Shown piece after piece: positions 36,301-50,379 of a stretch of 64,000 nucleotides of DNA. Each line of letters opens with the position of its first letter. The stretch's first letter is position 1. The notes beneath the pieces are model-generated. The model was not told the DNA's origin and did no database searches. It saw only the letters and a program-made list of their open reading frames with translations. The position numbers and the translations under genes are program-made. The stretch is from contig VWZF01006093.1 of the NCBI GenBank assembly GCA_013396755.1, forward strand, positions 1,419,158-1,483,157, read 5' to 3'. The stretch is from Sclerurus mexicanus. Taxonomy: Eukaryota > Chordata > Aves > Passeriformes > Furnariidae.

Positions 36301-39300
36301 GAGAAATCTCTAACACATGGCATCTGTACAGATTTCTCATTTTTAAATCTGTATATCTTAATAAACTTCCAAAATTCATCCCTGAAAATGTGTTGACTTG
36401 TTCCAAATGCCTCATGCTAAGAGGCGAATATCAGCATAAGAATTCATTATTTTAATAGAACTAAAGTCTGTCAGAGGTAGGAGAGCAGAATGCAAATGTC
36501 AACATTGCTGGAGGTACCAGCAAACTGATAAAGCCCATTTATTTATATGACTATATTTCCAGTACAACAGTGTCACTTGAATATCTTCAGTCACTTTATG
36601 TTTATTCTAGTTTCTTTATAAAGTGACTTCCATCTAATACCACAACCTGATGTCCTGACTCAGTAAATACTGGGTCCTCACTCGACAAAAGATTATTTGA
36701 GCTAAATGCTGAAACTAATTAAAACTGTGAATAGAGACAGGTTTTCAAGGTGCTGAGTCCTTCTGCACAGTTTGAACATCTTTCACTCTGTGTGAGAGCT
36801 ACAAGTGAGAGAGCACGAGCATGTGAAGGTGACCACAGAAGGCTTGGGCTCCTTGTTTTGGTGGCAATCAAAGCCTGAGGGTCCTGATGAGTGAGCAAGA
36901 CCCACCACCTGCTGCCACCAGTGGCTGTTAGATTGTATGGCAACTCTGATGGCGTATAGGCTGTAGCCATAACTTCCCTAAATACTGTAGACACAACAAA
37001 GGAAGATTTTTCTCTTCTGAGTTCCTTTGTACACCACTTCCAGTTTGGATAGATATTGGGTTGTGGGGTTTTTCTGATACCAATATCAGAATTTTGTACA
37101 GGGCAACGAAGGAGACCTTAGCACAGTGTGTGATGGCCCTCATATCTTTTACTTCTCAAAAGTTCTCTTCTGTATTTGCCTTCTCACGGCTGCAGATTCC
37201 CAGCCTCCTGCAGCCATCCTGCAATGATTTGGTACACTACGGCCCTCCCCTGCCACAGGCATTTCCAGATGGTGACCTCTCAGCTCTCAGGAGGAGTTTC
37301 TGAACATATTTTTTTCCTAATGAAGACCAAGCCGAAACTGACACATTACTTTTGAAATGGCCCTGTGGGATGTGAACTGTAGGTAGCTATCAAGTAGCTG
37401 TACTTCAAACAGCTGTAATTTTATGTGTTATAAACTGCCCAATCTGTTCAACTCACTATGCATTTTAATTTATCTTTCTTAAAGAAAATATATTTAGAAC
37501 TGTTTTCTTTTTTATTTTGAAAATATTATTTTTATGTCCTGTTGAGAATAGCACGAATATTTAAATGCACATATCCACAGTAAACATATTTACTAGTATT
37601 TGTATAACTCATTACTAAGCTAACGAAGGATTATTCACACTCATTTCAGTGATATATATTCACTAGCATAATTTATGACATTTGCAACACTGGATGGCTA
37701 CTGACTAGGAAATTCTAGCTATGTGAGATACAGCACTGAAAAAAATCTGAGGGAACACATTTTTAAACGCAAGGTCTGAGTGCTGATTGACATGCTTTGT
37801 ACGATAGTAAAATCTGGCAGGTGCATTAACTTGCATTCCTCTGATCTGTACACATCCACACTTGTCTTCTTAGGGTACTTGGTAATAAGCTTCTTTAAAG
37901 ATCCCTGAGTAAGCACTGAAGATAATATCTGGAGTATGTAGCACTCAGTCCTTTTAGAATGGCTTTTTCCTGCTCCTTTCGTTTTCTTAAGAAAATGTCA
38001 GTTTAATCATATCTTAATGCTTTGATAATGCGTTTCTTTACATAGCTGTAGAACACTCACTTCAGTGTTTTAAAAGAATTAATGTAGATGTAAAAATGCC
38101 AGTTAAATGAGATTTCTTCCAACAGGCTAACAAAACTGAAGTGCAAGGCTTCAAAACTTGCAAGACACTTGCACAGCAACACAAATGTACCATAACAGAG
38201 GCCACTCTGTGTTTACCATTACTGAAGAAGTTCTGTTCTCATCTGGCAGCCTCAGAGAATCTATATACCAGCTCACCTACTGTCAAATACTGCAGCTAAC
38301 TTTCTCAGAAAAGTTTACTTCTGATTTCTACCTAGCAGTCCACAACCATCACCAACCCAGGAACGCCTATATAAGTTACTGGAACTGGCCAAACTTATAA
38401 TGGTGTACCTTTCAGCAGAAGCTGAATAAAGTAAAGAATTGTACTGTTTCCACTGACTTGCTCCATACCAATAAATATGTTACGAAATCAAAATATATTC
38501 TCTTAGAAGACAACACAACAAATTCCACAGATAGGTTGTCCTGAAAGAGCAAGTCCATCACAGAGTTGAGGGAAGAGCCTTCAGAGACAGAAGCACATTC
38601 CTCAGCTGAGTTCTGCTTTGTTCACAGACTCCAGCAGATACATCTCCAACTACTTATGCCTCTTAGCAAAAGTAGCCATGACTTTACCTTTCTATGACTT
38701 TCTTCTTGCAATACCTTCTCAAATACAAAACTTCCTAATAAACTTAAATTAGAAAATTAAATGCATTACAATGGCATACTTCGAAAACTATAGCATATTC
38801 ATTTATACATACATAGCAAAACAGAAAACAAGAAAAACAAAACACAGGCTTTTTTTTTACCCTTGGCCCTGGCCCAGGGAGGATTTATGTTGTTTCACAT
38901 TTAACTTACGGAATCTGCATACTTAAGAGATTTTACAAAATTCCTTCTTCACTATTACATTTGACTATCATGAGAAATCTACTTTTTATTATTGATTTGT
39001 AGACTCAGATCCTCAAATAGGTATAATGGAAAGGTTTTTTGAGTCTTGTACATTCATTTCTAAGATTAAAAGAGGCCCTTTCCTCCAAGAAGAGCATAAT
39101 TTATGTACTGCAATACACATTGCATGAGATACATTGACAACTTGCATGTCTTCAGCTGTAGTCACTTTCTATAAGTAGAAAATGCTTCTAATTCCCTGTG
39201 TGTCTTGTAAAAATTAAATACCTACTCTGAAATCCAAATGCAATTTGGCAGAATACAACATCAAGTAAGATGATCCTATCTTCGGTATTTGGCTTGAAAT

Positions 39301-42300
39301 GTCAGCCAACACTCTCCAGTGTTTCAGTAGGCGTAGAACAAAACCAAGGAAAATCCTCATCCACACCCATATGAATTTAATGAAATTAATTTAATGGATG
39401 AAGGAATACATAGATCTGGAATATTTGTGGTCTGATATTATTTTAAAAATACTTTTACTGCAAATTGGTTTCATATGAATAAATGTTTGGAGGATGTGTC
39501 CTTTTTGTGCCCTATGTCAGAAGCAGCATGATCAAGGCCATAATTGGAACAGAAATAATGAAGCACAGTGATTCAGAGAGTTCATCTTTCATTTATGCCC
39601 TTATCTAAAGCCTGTGGAAGTTAATCAAAAATTTTCCGATGATACAGTAGTCTTTGGATGCAGTCCTTGCAGAGGCACGAACAAAAAAGTACAGGCATGA
39701 AATCTACAAAGTTACATAGTTGTGTAACAAGTGAAAATGTGAGAGAATCAAGCCCTTCCTAGCTGATGAAGCTTTATCCAGGAAGCTTAAAAAAAATTCA
39801 TGTAGTATAAAAAAATTATAATATCATTGTTCCAAATTTATTTTCTAATGCAGTGATTGTAGCCTTGAGCTTGCCGAAGAGACACTGTATGAGAAACTAT
39901 GAGCAGATTACTATTTGAGCAAATTCCATCTTTTCTTTTTCCTCCAAGATCATGTTTTACTTCTGTACTGATGAAATCTTCCACCATCTTATTTTGCGAT
40001 ATGTTAGCTTGATTCCAGCCCCATTGTCTAACGTCTATTCTTTTGGACTGTTTCGTGTAACTATACTGACAAGTCTGTTCTTGTTGTCACCCATCATAAC
40101 CAAGAGAGTGCGGGCTGGATCCATTTTTACTTCGCTTGGTTTACACCAGGGAAAGGCAAGCACATCTAACATGATCAAGAGCCAATACAGCCATTACTTC
40201 ATGGTGAGCACTAGGTGGGTGACAGCAGACTATTTTGAAAACTAATAGTTGGACTTCTTAAGTAAAAAGTCAAGATGGGCATATCCTTTTGAAACTGAGA
40301 ACTGAGAAATGATAAGAGCATTTCAGAATTCAGAATAGAAATTGCAGTATGCAGCTTTTGTCTTTGAACTCCAATATAGACATACTGACAATAGATTTTA
40401 TGCCTGGAAAAGACCTGCTTTATTGGCATACTCAAAAGTACAACTTCGCTTAGATGAGAGAGAACAAAGCTCAGATGCCTGATATGGAATAGCAGAAGAA
40501 AGAAAATAGAAAGAAGTGCTGCTGTTGAAACAAAGAAAGTACAGAATTTGACACAGAGATAAGGTCATTCTGATAAGTAACTTGCAGATCTTTAAGCTAA
40601 GTTTTAGCTGTTCTTCCCATCCTTCTCACTCCTTTAAAACTCAATGAGACCAAGCCTGTGATTTTGTTATATAAGGATGTAGCTAAACAACATGAGGCCA
40701 AAAATATTTCAATTTAGAGCTCTTGTTTCGATCTGCATCAAAATATTATGGTTAGTTCTCATCTAAGCAACTGCAGACTTTAAAAGTATGTCTCAAGAAG
40801 TTTGTGGGACTTAAGATGCTTTGAATTAGACTTTAAAAATTTGCATTTTCTTCTCCCAAATGATGATCTAGGGCTATATTTGATAGGTAGATCTCTCAGT
40901 AGAGTTATTATGTTCAAATAAAATGAACTCAAATTACCTGACATCTTCTCACATAAAGATGATGTCTCAGTTTTGGCAAAAAAAGAGAAATTTCTTTTTC
41001 ATCAGGTGTAATGAATGCAAAGTCCAGCCTTCCAAACTTTATTTGTACCTTCCTCTCAATCATTTTTTGTGCTCCATTGAGCCAGAAATTGTAAATAATT
41101 TTGAAGCAGTAAACAATGCATCAGCTAGGGGATGTAACCTCTTTATCATTCTTCACATCTAACATTCATTTTCTTCTATTTCATATTACACTGGCCTTAC
41201 ACTGAACATCAAGTTTGCAGGGCATGGACCACAGCATTTGAATTGTGTATTCTGCCAATGAAAATCCAGTCCTGACTGGACTTATTATTGCAAATATCAA
41301 ACAATCTTAAAACTCACTAAACTATTACGGATGTTAGTCTATCTGATTAGCCAAGATTACCTCCAACTGTTTAAGCTTGCACTATTTCATGCTGCATAAA
41401 GCCGTCATTATATTTGAATGCCTAGTATGGATTTGCCACTGTAGAAGTACCAAAAAGAAATAAAGATACCAGATAATTCAATTAACACAGTTTTCACCTG
41501 CTTCAATTAGAAGTCCTAGATCCTCTAAGGAAAATTTCTTAAGCACTCCACAGATGAGAAATATGTTTCCCCTGGTGAAAATTAGGGGAAAACACCTACT
41601 ATTAGTAATTTTTCCTTAAGAAAAGGCAGACTGCCAGAAGCTTTCAAGCACGCATTTATTTGGTCCTTACTCAATAAATCCTCTTCTGACATTAATTTTC
41701 TTGCCAAGTATTGTCTGATTTCTAAACCTCCCATTTCTGGGCAAGATTATGGTAGAGATGATAAATAGCAAATAGTCTCTAGCAGCATCTGCTCTTAATT
41801 TTTAGACACCAATCAGTCAGGTTTCGGACCTTGACATGGCATCTGAAGGGCATCAGTTTCAGTGACCAAAAATCTCCCTAGAGCACTGGGACAATGTTAA
41901 GTATCCTTACTAATAACTCCAGGTCTCAGTGACCTTCTATCTTCAATTCCTGAGATTGCCATGTGCTGTTTATTTGACTATGGAACCTAACAAGTGCTAA
42001 AAAAATTAGTTTACCCTTTCTTATGCAGGAGACGATCCAGAGGATGGGTTATGATCATTCGCTTTTTTTCTTTAGGGGCTTTGCTGGGGCTGCCTCTAAA
42101 GTACAGCCCTGACAGCCTTAATCTTTTTTCTGTGCTAAGGGGAAGACAAACTCAGAAGCAGGAAAGTCATTTGAGCAAAACTGGGCAGATTTGCAAATGT
42201 AGATCTGATGATATTCCATTTGGCCTCCTTTTTCTCCAGATCCAGATCCTGAATTAAATACTGCCAGGTAAAGGTCTTGCTGGCATGGAGACAATGCTGG

Positions 42301-45300
42301 CAAAGGAAAGCCTAGTGGCAAAAAAATGAAACTTACAACAAGTCCATTTAGGAAGAGTATCTTCCTGTACATTTATAAGGAGATACGTAGATATATGGTC
42401 ATGTTAAATTGAATCTTTGTCTGGTTTCCCAAAGAAAAAGGCTCCAGATACATCGTTGTGTTCTGCAGTTATGACACAGGCAGATGTCACCATTCTCAGC
42501 CATATTTCTATTTTGCTGAGACTACACCAGAACATGCACCATGCGTCATGCATCACATATGTCCTGCTGTGAAATTTTAGTGACATTCACATATAAAATT
42601 CCACAAAACTGGGAGAAAGTTCCTTTCTCTCTTCCAAAACCACCCATCTACTTCTGTGCTGAGTGGAGCCAACCAAAGCAAGTGCAGTTTGGGCAGTTCA
42701 GAGAGCTTGTTCACTTATTGCCTTATATGTAAATCCAATTTCAAAAATCCAGGATGTAATGAAATAAATACAGGAGAAGATGGCTGTGTCCAGATGTTGG
42801 CAGTGATGTCTAACTCATTCTAGCTTTGAGGTTTCCTCCCTACCTGGAGAAAAACAGAACTGTCTGTGACTTCTCCTGGGAAACGGTTGCTTGTTTACTC
42901 AGATGAAGTAGTGATGGATGTCTTGAATTGAGGAATACCCCCCACGGAAACCACCCCCCAAAACAGCAAGAAGGTTAAAGTAAGGATTAATGTCAACCCA
43001 TAAGATCAAAGTAAGAATCCATGGATTTAAAACCTTAATGACAAAAACAGATTCTGAAACAAGCTCTAAAATAACCCTTGTTTGCGTTGAGGCAAGCATC
43101 AAAAAATAGCTTGGTGCTGTCTCCAGGTTATATTTTATGGGGATTAAACATTTGTGTAGCATTGTGGACCCTAAATCCTGAATTTTCGAATGACCTTCCA
43201 TTTCCTTCTCCCTTCGCCCACTGAGAGTGTCCTGTGAGATGAACATTCCCTGGTTCTGGGTAGTTATGTAATGTGGCCATCAGCCACTCACCAGTCAGTC
43301 AGAACCTCTCTCCTTTCACATCTGGTGCACATTAGGTTTTTGGAAATCTGAATCCCACTGGAATCAGCAGACACTGCAGCCTTCCCTCTCTGGCTTCAGA
43401 GATTCAAGTGGTTACAGGAGATAGTTTATATATAATCAGAGGAAGATGTAATATTATGTGTTTAAATGCAATTACAAATCAACAACAATACATTCTTCAG
43501 AGTCTGCATAAGGCATTTCTTGCAGTACATCAGTCGCTGCATTGCGCGACCCTGAGAGATTTAAGGCATGTCATATAACAAGAAGAAACCAGGGGAGTAA
43601 GCAAATTTGCAAATAAACATGAGGCACAGTGCATATAGACTTATAGATATTGAAAAGTTATGGATTATGAACAACATAAACCAAATTTTAGTGAATTTGA
43701 ATCTTAGTTTCCTCTATTGATACCTCTGTTTGTATTATATTACAAAATGATCAGGAATTTACCATAAGAGAAATCTGAGAACTGGAAGAGAACAGCACAG
43801 GAAAAACATACAGAATACCACAGGGGCACACAACCTACAAATTCACAAAAGGCAATTGTGACTATAATTCAACTTGAGCCAAATCTTAAATTCACCTCTA
43901 GACAGAATAAAGTAAGAATATTCTCCTCAGATATTTTGACAAAAATGTTGGTTTTCAGGCACATTTTCCTAGCATTAAATCATTCTAAAATAATTGGAAA
44001 TATATATCAGTAAGAATACTTAAAGGGGCTAGCATAACTGGCTGGAAATATTAATATCATTTATTTTTCCAGAATAATGAAGGGTTTTTGCAAATAAAAG
44101 ATTGTATATCAGATTTATAGAATTCACATAAAAAGCTAAATATAACAATAATTTCATGAAACATATTGAATATTGATGAGTGTTATATTTCGCAATGCTC
44201 TCTGAAGAGAAGTGAAGAAAGCTCCATCACTTCAACCTCTTAAGGCTGGATTAAGGAAAACAGTTTGGAAGGTGAAAATTGTAATTAGTAGATATAGAAG
44301 ACTATACATTTCTAGCAACAGACCTTCTCCATCTCCCATTCTTTTTGGTTTATTAATGTGAGCAATACTGAGATGCAGAATTATGTATCATCACAACATA
44401 GCCTTACTTTCCACAGATAGAATTTATCTGATGAGATTTTAAAAATCCTGATGTTACGCTGGAGAAAACTGAAGCTGTCAGAAACCAAGCTGAAACCTGA
44501 ACAGTGTGTACTCAATTTCCAGTCTGATTATTCAGATCCATACAGTTGTTAGAAACTGAATAACTGTTGAAAGTCCTTGATTACTGCAAACAACTGCAGG
44601 GCCACAGCCCCATTTAGCTGTTTCTCTTAAAAAAAATTGTTGAGCTTCTGAACTGCTATTATTAACCTGTTTGGGTTTTTTTTTGCCTACTGCAGCAATT
44701 ATCCAATATTTCTGTCGTGGAGAATGTATAATAAATACTTCAACATTCTGAAACGCTACAGTTTCAAGCCAGTACTCAATAATAGCCCTTTTACTCTAAA
44801 TAAAATTTTGTATGTATGATTGTCAGACACAGCTTTCTTTTAAAACCAAGCTACTGATGAAACAAACTATTTTATATGACACTGCATTACACAATACTTT
44901 TTCTGTATTGTCACTGTAGTTGTTGTTGCTATTTGGTAAAAAAAATCAATCCTTATGGTTAAACTGTAACTGGAATATGTATCTTTATTCACAAATCCAG
45001 TATTTAATAATCTTTTGTACCCAGCAAATCATGCAATCACATCTCACTTCATTCCCCAACAGAATGGGTGATATCCTCTGCCTTGCCTCATATAGCTCAG
45101 CATCAAGCTTTGAGACTTAATTAGCTAGAATCCGTTAAGTGTCTTAAAATTCCCAGACAAAATATGTGGAGACAAATGGAAATAACCCCTGTTTTTCTTG
45201 CAGGTCTCTTCAATTGCCTAAAATGTACATAGAGTATTTATTTGGATCATTTTATTTTTATTATTTTCCAATTCTGGCAAGGTTTTTTCTTTCTGCTGTT

Positions 45301-46111
45301 TTAATATTTCAGGTTTAGGATGGGGAGAATAAAAAGCCCCTGTGGATGTACACTGCTTATAGCAGCAGCTGAGATACCACAAAATACAGGTAAAGTCAAA
45401 GAAACACAGTTACCTAAATAAAAAGGTGCTGGCAGGGAAAGTCAAGGAAAATCTTTACCCATCTTTTCTTGGAAATAATAAGGAAGGTATCAAAAGATTT
45501 CAACATTTCAGGATTTCAAAATAACTGGAATTCATAAGTCTTAAGAAAAAGGACTTTGCTAAAGTGAAGTAAGTTCAGTCTTTGCAATGTAATTCAAATT
45601 GCACTTGTAATTCAGGTCCTGGAATTAACCCACTGAAGCAAAGCTTGAAAAGATTTAGATTTACTCGGGCTACCAACAATACAATAATATCTTACAATTT
45701 CACAACTCCCTGTCTATTGGTGATATTGCCAAACGGCAGTAATCTGTCAGTTTGAGGCTCAGACTTGCTAATTGTTAAAAAATGAATCTGGACATCATTC
45801 CTCAGTCTCTGTGTCTGAAAACTTGTACAGACTCAAGCACTTTTTAATCAGGTTAAGATAACAACTGAGCTCTTCATTGAGATAGTTAAGGAATCATTTC
45901 TATGGTGGGGCTGAAGCCCCCCTTTTTAAGGGAGAAGGAGTGTGTTGAGGAAACAATTCCTTCATTTTTCAACAACTGACCAGTTGAAAGAGACTGTCTC
46001 ACAGCATTGTTCTGCTTGAGGTACAATTCATATCACCTCAGCTATCATTTTATTTGCCAAGGATGAATCCCTTGGGTATTGAGCACAAGATGATCATTTT
46101 ATACTGAAAAC
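33303..46111. other. Long AT-rich non-coding stretch, no gene seen
   Basis: About 12.8 kb without a CR1 signature or credible coding region. There is A-rich low complexity at 34763-34785, and an A/C-rich piece near 38820-38845 followed by a T run at 38851-38859. The longest open frames (39952-40245 plus, 97 codons; 42899-43246 minus, 115 codons) lack domains. Small exons or old, eroded repeats could be present unseen. Confidence 0.5.
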
Positions 46112-46129
46112 TAATTAATTAATTAATTA
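46112..46129. repeat. (TAAT)n microsatellite
   Basis: taattaattaattaatta is an 18-base perfect 4-bp repeat. It is followed by T/A-rich low complexity to about 46172. Confidence 0.92.
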
Positions 46130-48821
46130 CATTATTTAATTAAAGTTTATTTATTGTTTTTATTTTTTATTATTGGGAGGAAAGCAGCAGGGACCAGGAA
46201 GGGAGAAAGGCAGGGAAAAGGACCTGGATGAGGATATCAGTACATGACACAGCCAGCACGTGGGGCTGTGTGTGGGCTTTCTATACAAGCAATTTAGACT
46301 AACTCTGTCCTTGCATCTCTATCAAATTTGGCAACAGTTCAGACAGTAAAGTAAATTCGGTTTAAAGCTTCATTTTTAATAGCTATGCTCTTTGCCTCCC
46401 TCCCAAATAATGCTACAAAATGAATAACACTACTGTGATGAAAAATTTAAAATGTCATCAGCAAATCCAGCTATTTTTAGAAGTGTTCATGATTATTTGG
46501 AAATCCATCTGTCCAGGGGACACTGAATCCAACTCTTCGTGGTCTAAATCTTCATCCCTGATGGCAAGTGAACTTCAGCTAACAGGGTGCCTCTGCTGAT
46601 TTCAGTGGTCTTTGGATCCAGCTCTCTCAGAGTAAAAAAAGCTGCAGTAATGTACTGAAATTGGTTCTATGTAAACAGCTAAAATAATAGGAAAACATAA
46701 TGAGTTCAAAATTGCACACACACAGAGATAACAAACAAAATGCTTTGTACAGATGCTGTTCGCACATGAAAAAAAGAATCACTGGGAGTAGTACAAGGAA
46801 AGTATTGCTGGTGAAGTCAGAATTCTTTCCAGAATTTTATATGATACCCCTACAGGAATGATATTTGTTATCACTAAATATGTATACTTTTTATCTCATA
46901 AATAAGATATAATTTAGTATTGGAATATGGTATTTTCTGCTAAAAGTACCGTATGCAAAGCAGTGCAGTTTTACATATATTTAGCTTCCTGCTTTCTCTC
47001 TTTTAAAACGTTTATTAACCAGAAAGACCTCACTGACATGTAAATTTCATTTTCTATGCCCAGCAGATTAAAATACATCTGTTTCAGGCATCATTCAGTA
47101 AAGAAAAAATTTGAATAGTTCATTTTATTAGAAAAAGATTTATGTCAGCATTCAACTACGACAAGAGAGGGGATAGTGGCATGTGCACAATACTGGAAAC
47201 AGATTTTCCATGAAAAGTATCTGTACTGAACAGAAATGTGCCAGAAATAATGTGAGATTTTTATGAACAGGTTAACCTAGTAGGCTGTGGACAACACCAG
47301 TTTTTCCAGGTAGTGTATTCTGTTCCCTCACTGTAAAATTTACTCAGACTCCTGAAGTAACAACCAACTGTATCTATGTACATTTAATGCACACTGGGAG
47401 AATGTGTATGATGAAGTAGATGAGAGCCAGTCCTGTCTCACTATATGGAGCTCCATGAGTTGAGGAAAGAAATTTCATTCGCTCAAGGGTTTAATTGTGC
47501 TGTCTCAGGAAAAGCTGGTTTTATTTTATTTTTATATTTCTTGCAGTTTACAACAAGACAGTAGGCTAAACATCTCTTTTATAAAGGAATAGTAAATATA
47601 AAGCATAACAAATACAGGAATAACACATCAGAATGCAGAATCCTGTGCTATATGATCTAGCAGCACATTATAACACACTGGGATATGAAAGGTGATAAAG
47701 TTCCATGCGTGACTAGGTAGTTTAGGGAGTGATAACAGAATACAGATCCCATCTTATCTAGGTCACTAATCTGAAGGCAACCTGTTTTTTGTGGCTGAAA
47801 GTCATTGCTATCCAATGGACTTTCAGTACTCTGCATGGTTGAGACCATGATAGCATCATATTTTTAAGAGATAGTGTTCCCCTCCTCACACCAGCTGAAC
47901 TCTGGTTTCTTCCAGGACTGGACAAAAATAACAGTGGTCCTTTGAAATATTTGATTCTTTAAAATGTCATGATAGTATGCAGAGTTGTCATGCTTTCATA
48001 ATGTAAGTATCAAAAGTATTCATTTCCCGGGAATATTCACACCAGTTTCAGAAAAATATTTAAGTCTGTCAAAACTAAAGAATACTTTTCAAAGCTGGCC
48101 TAAATACAGAAAGTGGGAAGCTTTCTTGAACTGGACCACACAAGTAAAAGGTAAAGTGGAAGAAAGGATATATCTGTTAAACAACCTCTTTAGGGATAAA
48201 GTAATTCACATCAATACAGGAGCATTTAGGATTGTTATTAAAACCTACTGACAGGTGGATTCAAAAGAAGTGGATGCCCCTGCACCTCCAGTGCAGTCCT
48301 ACCATCTCAGCTGCAGGTCTAGAGACTAAATTACCACAAAACTTCAGATGCAAACCACAAAATAAATATATGTCACACTCGTTGAGCATATTGCAGCATT
48401 GTAATGTGTTCCTGTTCATACAAATATTTGATAATACTGAACAGCCAACGCAGACTTGATGCAGAAAAACAGAGTACTAAAACAGGGACAGAAAGAGATG
48501 AACTTCAATACAACCATCATTACAGCTTGATATAAAAGCACACAATTTTTTTTTTGCATAAGTTGCTAATCCTTGCTTATGAAAGGGATCTTTAAAAACA
48601 TATATAGGATTTAAAAGCACTTGTGTTACATACCTATGAGATATTGAAATAAATCTCGAGAAATTAAAAAAATGTATACAACTCAGTTTGAGATACAATA
48701 ACAATATAATAAAAGCAAATTTGGAGGGGAATGGTAAGAGTTTTTTAAATACTGGTTATAGTATTCAGCAATCACCATCTGTGTTCTTTACTGGCAAAGG
48801 CACATACAAATTTGCCCCATG
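46130..48821. other. Non-coding DNA, no gene seen
   Basis: AT-rich with only short, mutually contradictory open frames. A purine-rich patch at about 46175-46225 (gggaggaaagcagcaggg and neighbours) is the only compositional change. Confidence 0.5.
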
Positions 48822-48853
48822 AAATCTCAAAAAATATAAATCTCAAAAAATAT
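48822..48853. repeat. 16-bp perfect tandem duplication
   Basis: aaatctcaaaaaatat occurs at 48822-48837 and again, unchanged, at 48838-48853. A partial third unit (agatctc) follows. Confidence 0.93.
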
Positions 48854-50379
48854 AGATCTCTGTATTGCTCTGGTTCCACTCTGCTAAAAACAACTTGTAA
48901 GATACTGAAAAACTGATTTGCTTCAAAACCTTCGCACTGACCTTTGGATTTGACTAACCAGGACTAGATACTTAGAAAATAGTTCCTCACATTGCAGTAC
49001 AGTTATTAATAGGACCACTCTTACTTAGGAAGGAAATCTTAATTTTGTACAACAATTAAAATCTAAAGGCATTGAAATTATTTCTTAATTAAGTCTGTTC
49101 ATCCTTTAAATATTTGCACAATATATTTTCCATATGTATCAATATTCGATTCTGTGTAATTATCTCAGTATATATACAAGCTAGTGTGAATAGTGAGCTT
49201 GTGTTTGCAGATATGTTATGTTCTGTGTATAAATACACAAACACAAATCAGAAAGTTTTACAGACTGGGATTACTTTTACACCAATTTTATGTTCATGTT
49301 TGGGAGCCATTACAATATGTTACTTAGACATAGGAATATTTCCCTATTTTCATATTTTAAAAAATGGAGTAATAAATGAGGTTTTGACCACATTTGCCTG
49401 TCTGCAGTGTATTGCAACACCTGATTAGAGATCTCCTCGGAAGGACATACGTGATAAGAGTGTACCGTATGTCTCAATTTAAGGTTAATTTCCTGTTTAA
49501 ATAAAACATATTAAACTATACATTGCAAAATACCAATAGGAAAGTCTTTTTTATTATGTCAAAAAACTCCATTTCTCTTTTTGTTGTGGATGTGATTTCC
49601 AAGTATTTGTACCTCCTGAAGGATTAACAGTAAATGGGAAGTAGAGAAGATTGCCAGTTCATGGTGTGGGACCACGCTAGGACCCATAGACCATTTACTT
49701 TTCATTAACGAAATCAGGTATGGCAAGCCTTGTTTAACCCATTCCTGTTCCATGGAATCCATTTTATTCAATGCAAAACAGCCTTAAAAAAGCAGGCTAA
49801 AGAAAATGCTTCTGAGAACTGTGTATCAAAAGCTGTTTCCCTTAATTAAATTCTTGGCAATAAAAAAATACTTATTATTATATCTATACATTAGGTCCAG
49901 TGGCATCCATCCTAAAGGACCACAGACAGTCTCACAAGGAGTGCATGCGTGTTTGTCAAGCCCACGGTGTCCCAAGGAGGTGAAATTTTTCAGAACAATT
50001 AAGAGAGATGCCTTTTAACACAGGAATGGAAAAGGATGCACAAAGATGCTGCCTGGCATGATTATACTTTTCTTTCATAAGAAGAAAATTCAGAGAGTTC
50101 CCACTGGCTGGAGTTTGGAGGGAAAAGCCCCGATTCAAACTGCTGGTGTAGGCAGGTGAAGCACCATGGCCAAGCTTGCAGGATTGGGCCCAAGTGCATT
50201 GCTTGGGTGCTGCTGCTCTCGCTGTGCCGTGGGGAGAAACTGTCTAGCAATGGTTTCATCACCCACACTTCGAGTTAAATATCATTCAATTATTAAGGCC
50301 TTTAAAAGCAAGAGAGACTAAAAGAAAGAAGAGATCTTGGAAAGATCTGAGGGGAAAATGGCATTTTTTATTAGTATAG
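48854..50379. other. Non-coding DNA, no gene seen
   Basis: The longest open frame, 49114-49428 plus (104 codons), is Ile/Cys/Phe-rich and resembles no family I know. Given the AT-rich context I treat it as chance. Confidence 0.45.

Noticed and set aside
42899..43246. 115-codon minus-strand open frame
   Set aside because: No family signature. It contains codons from an A/C-rich run (accccccaaaacagc) and lies in AT-rich non-coding DNA.
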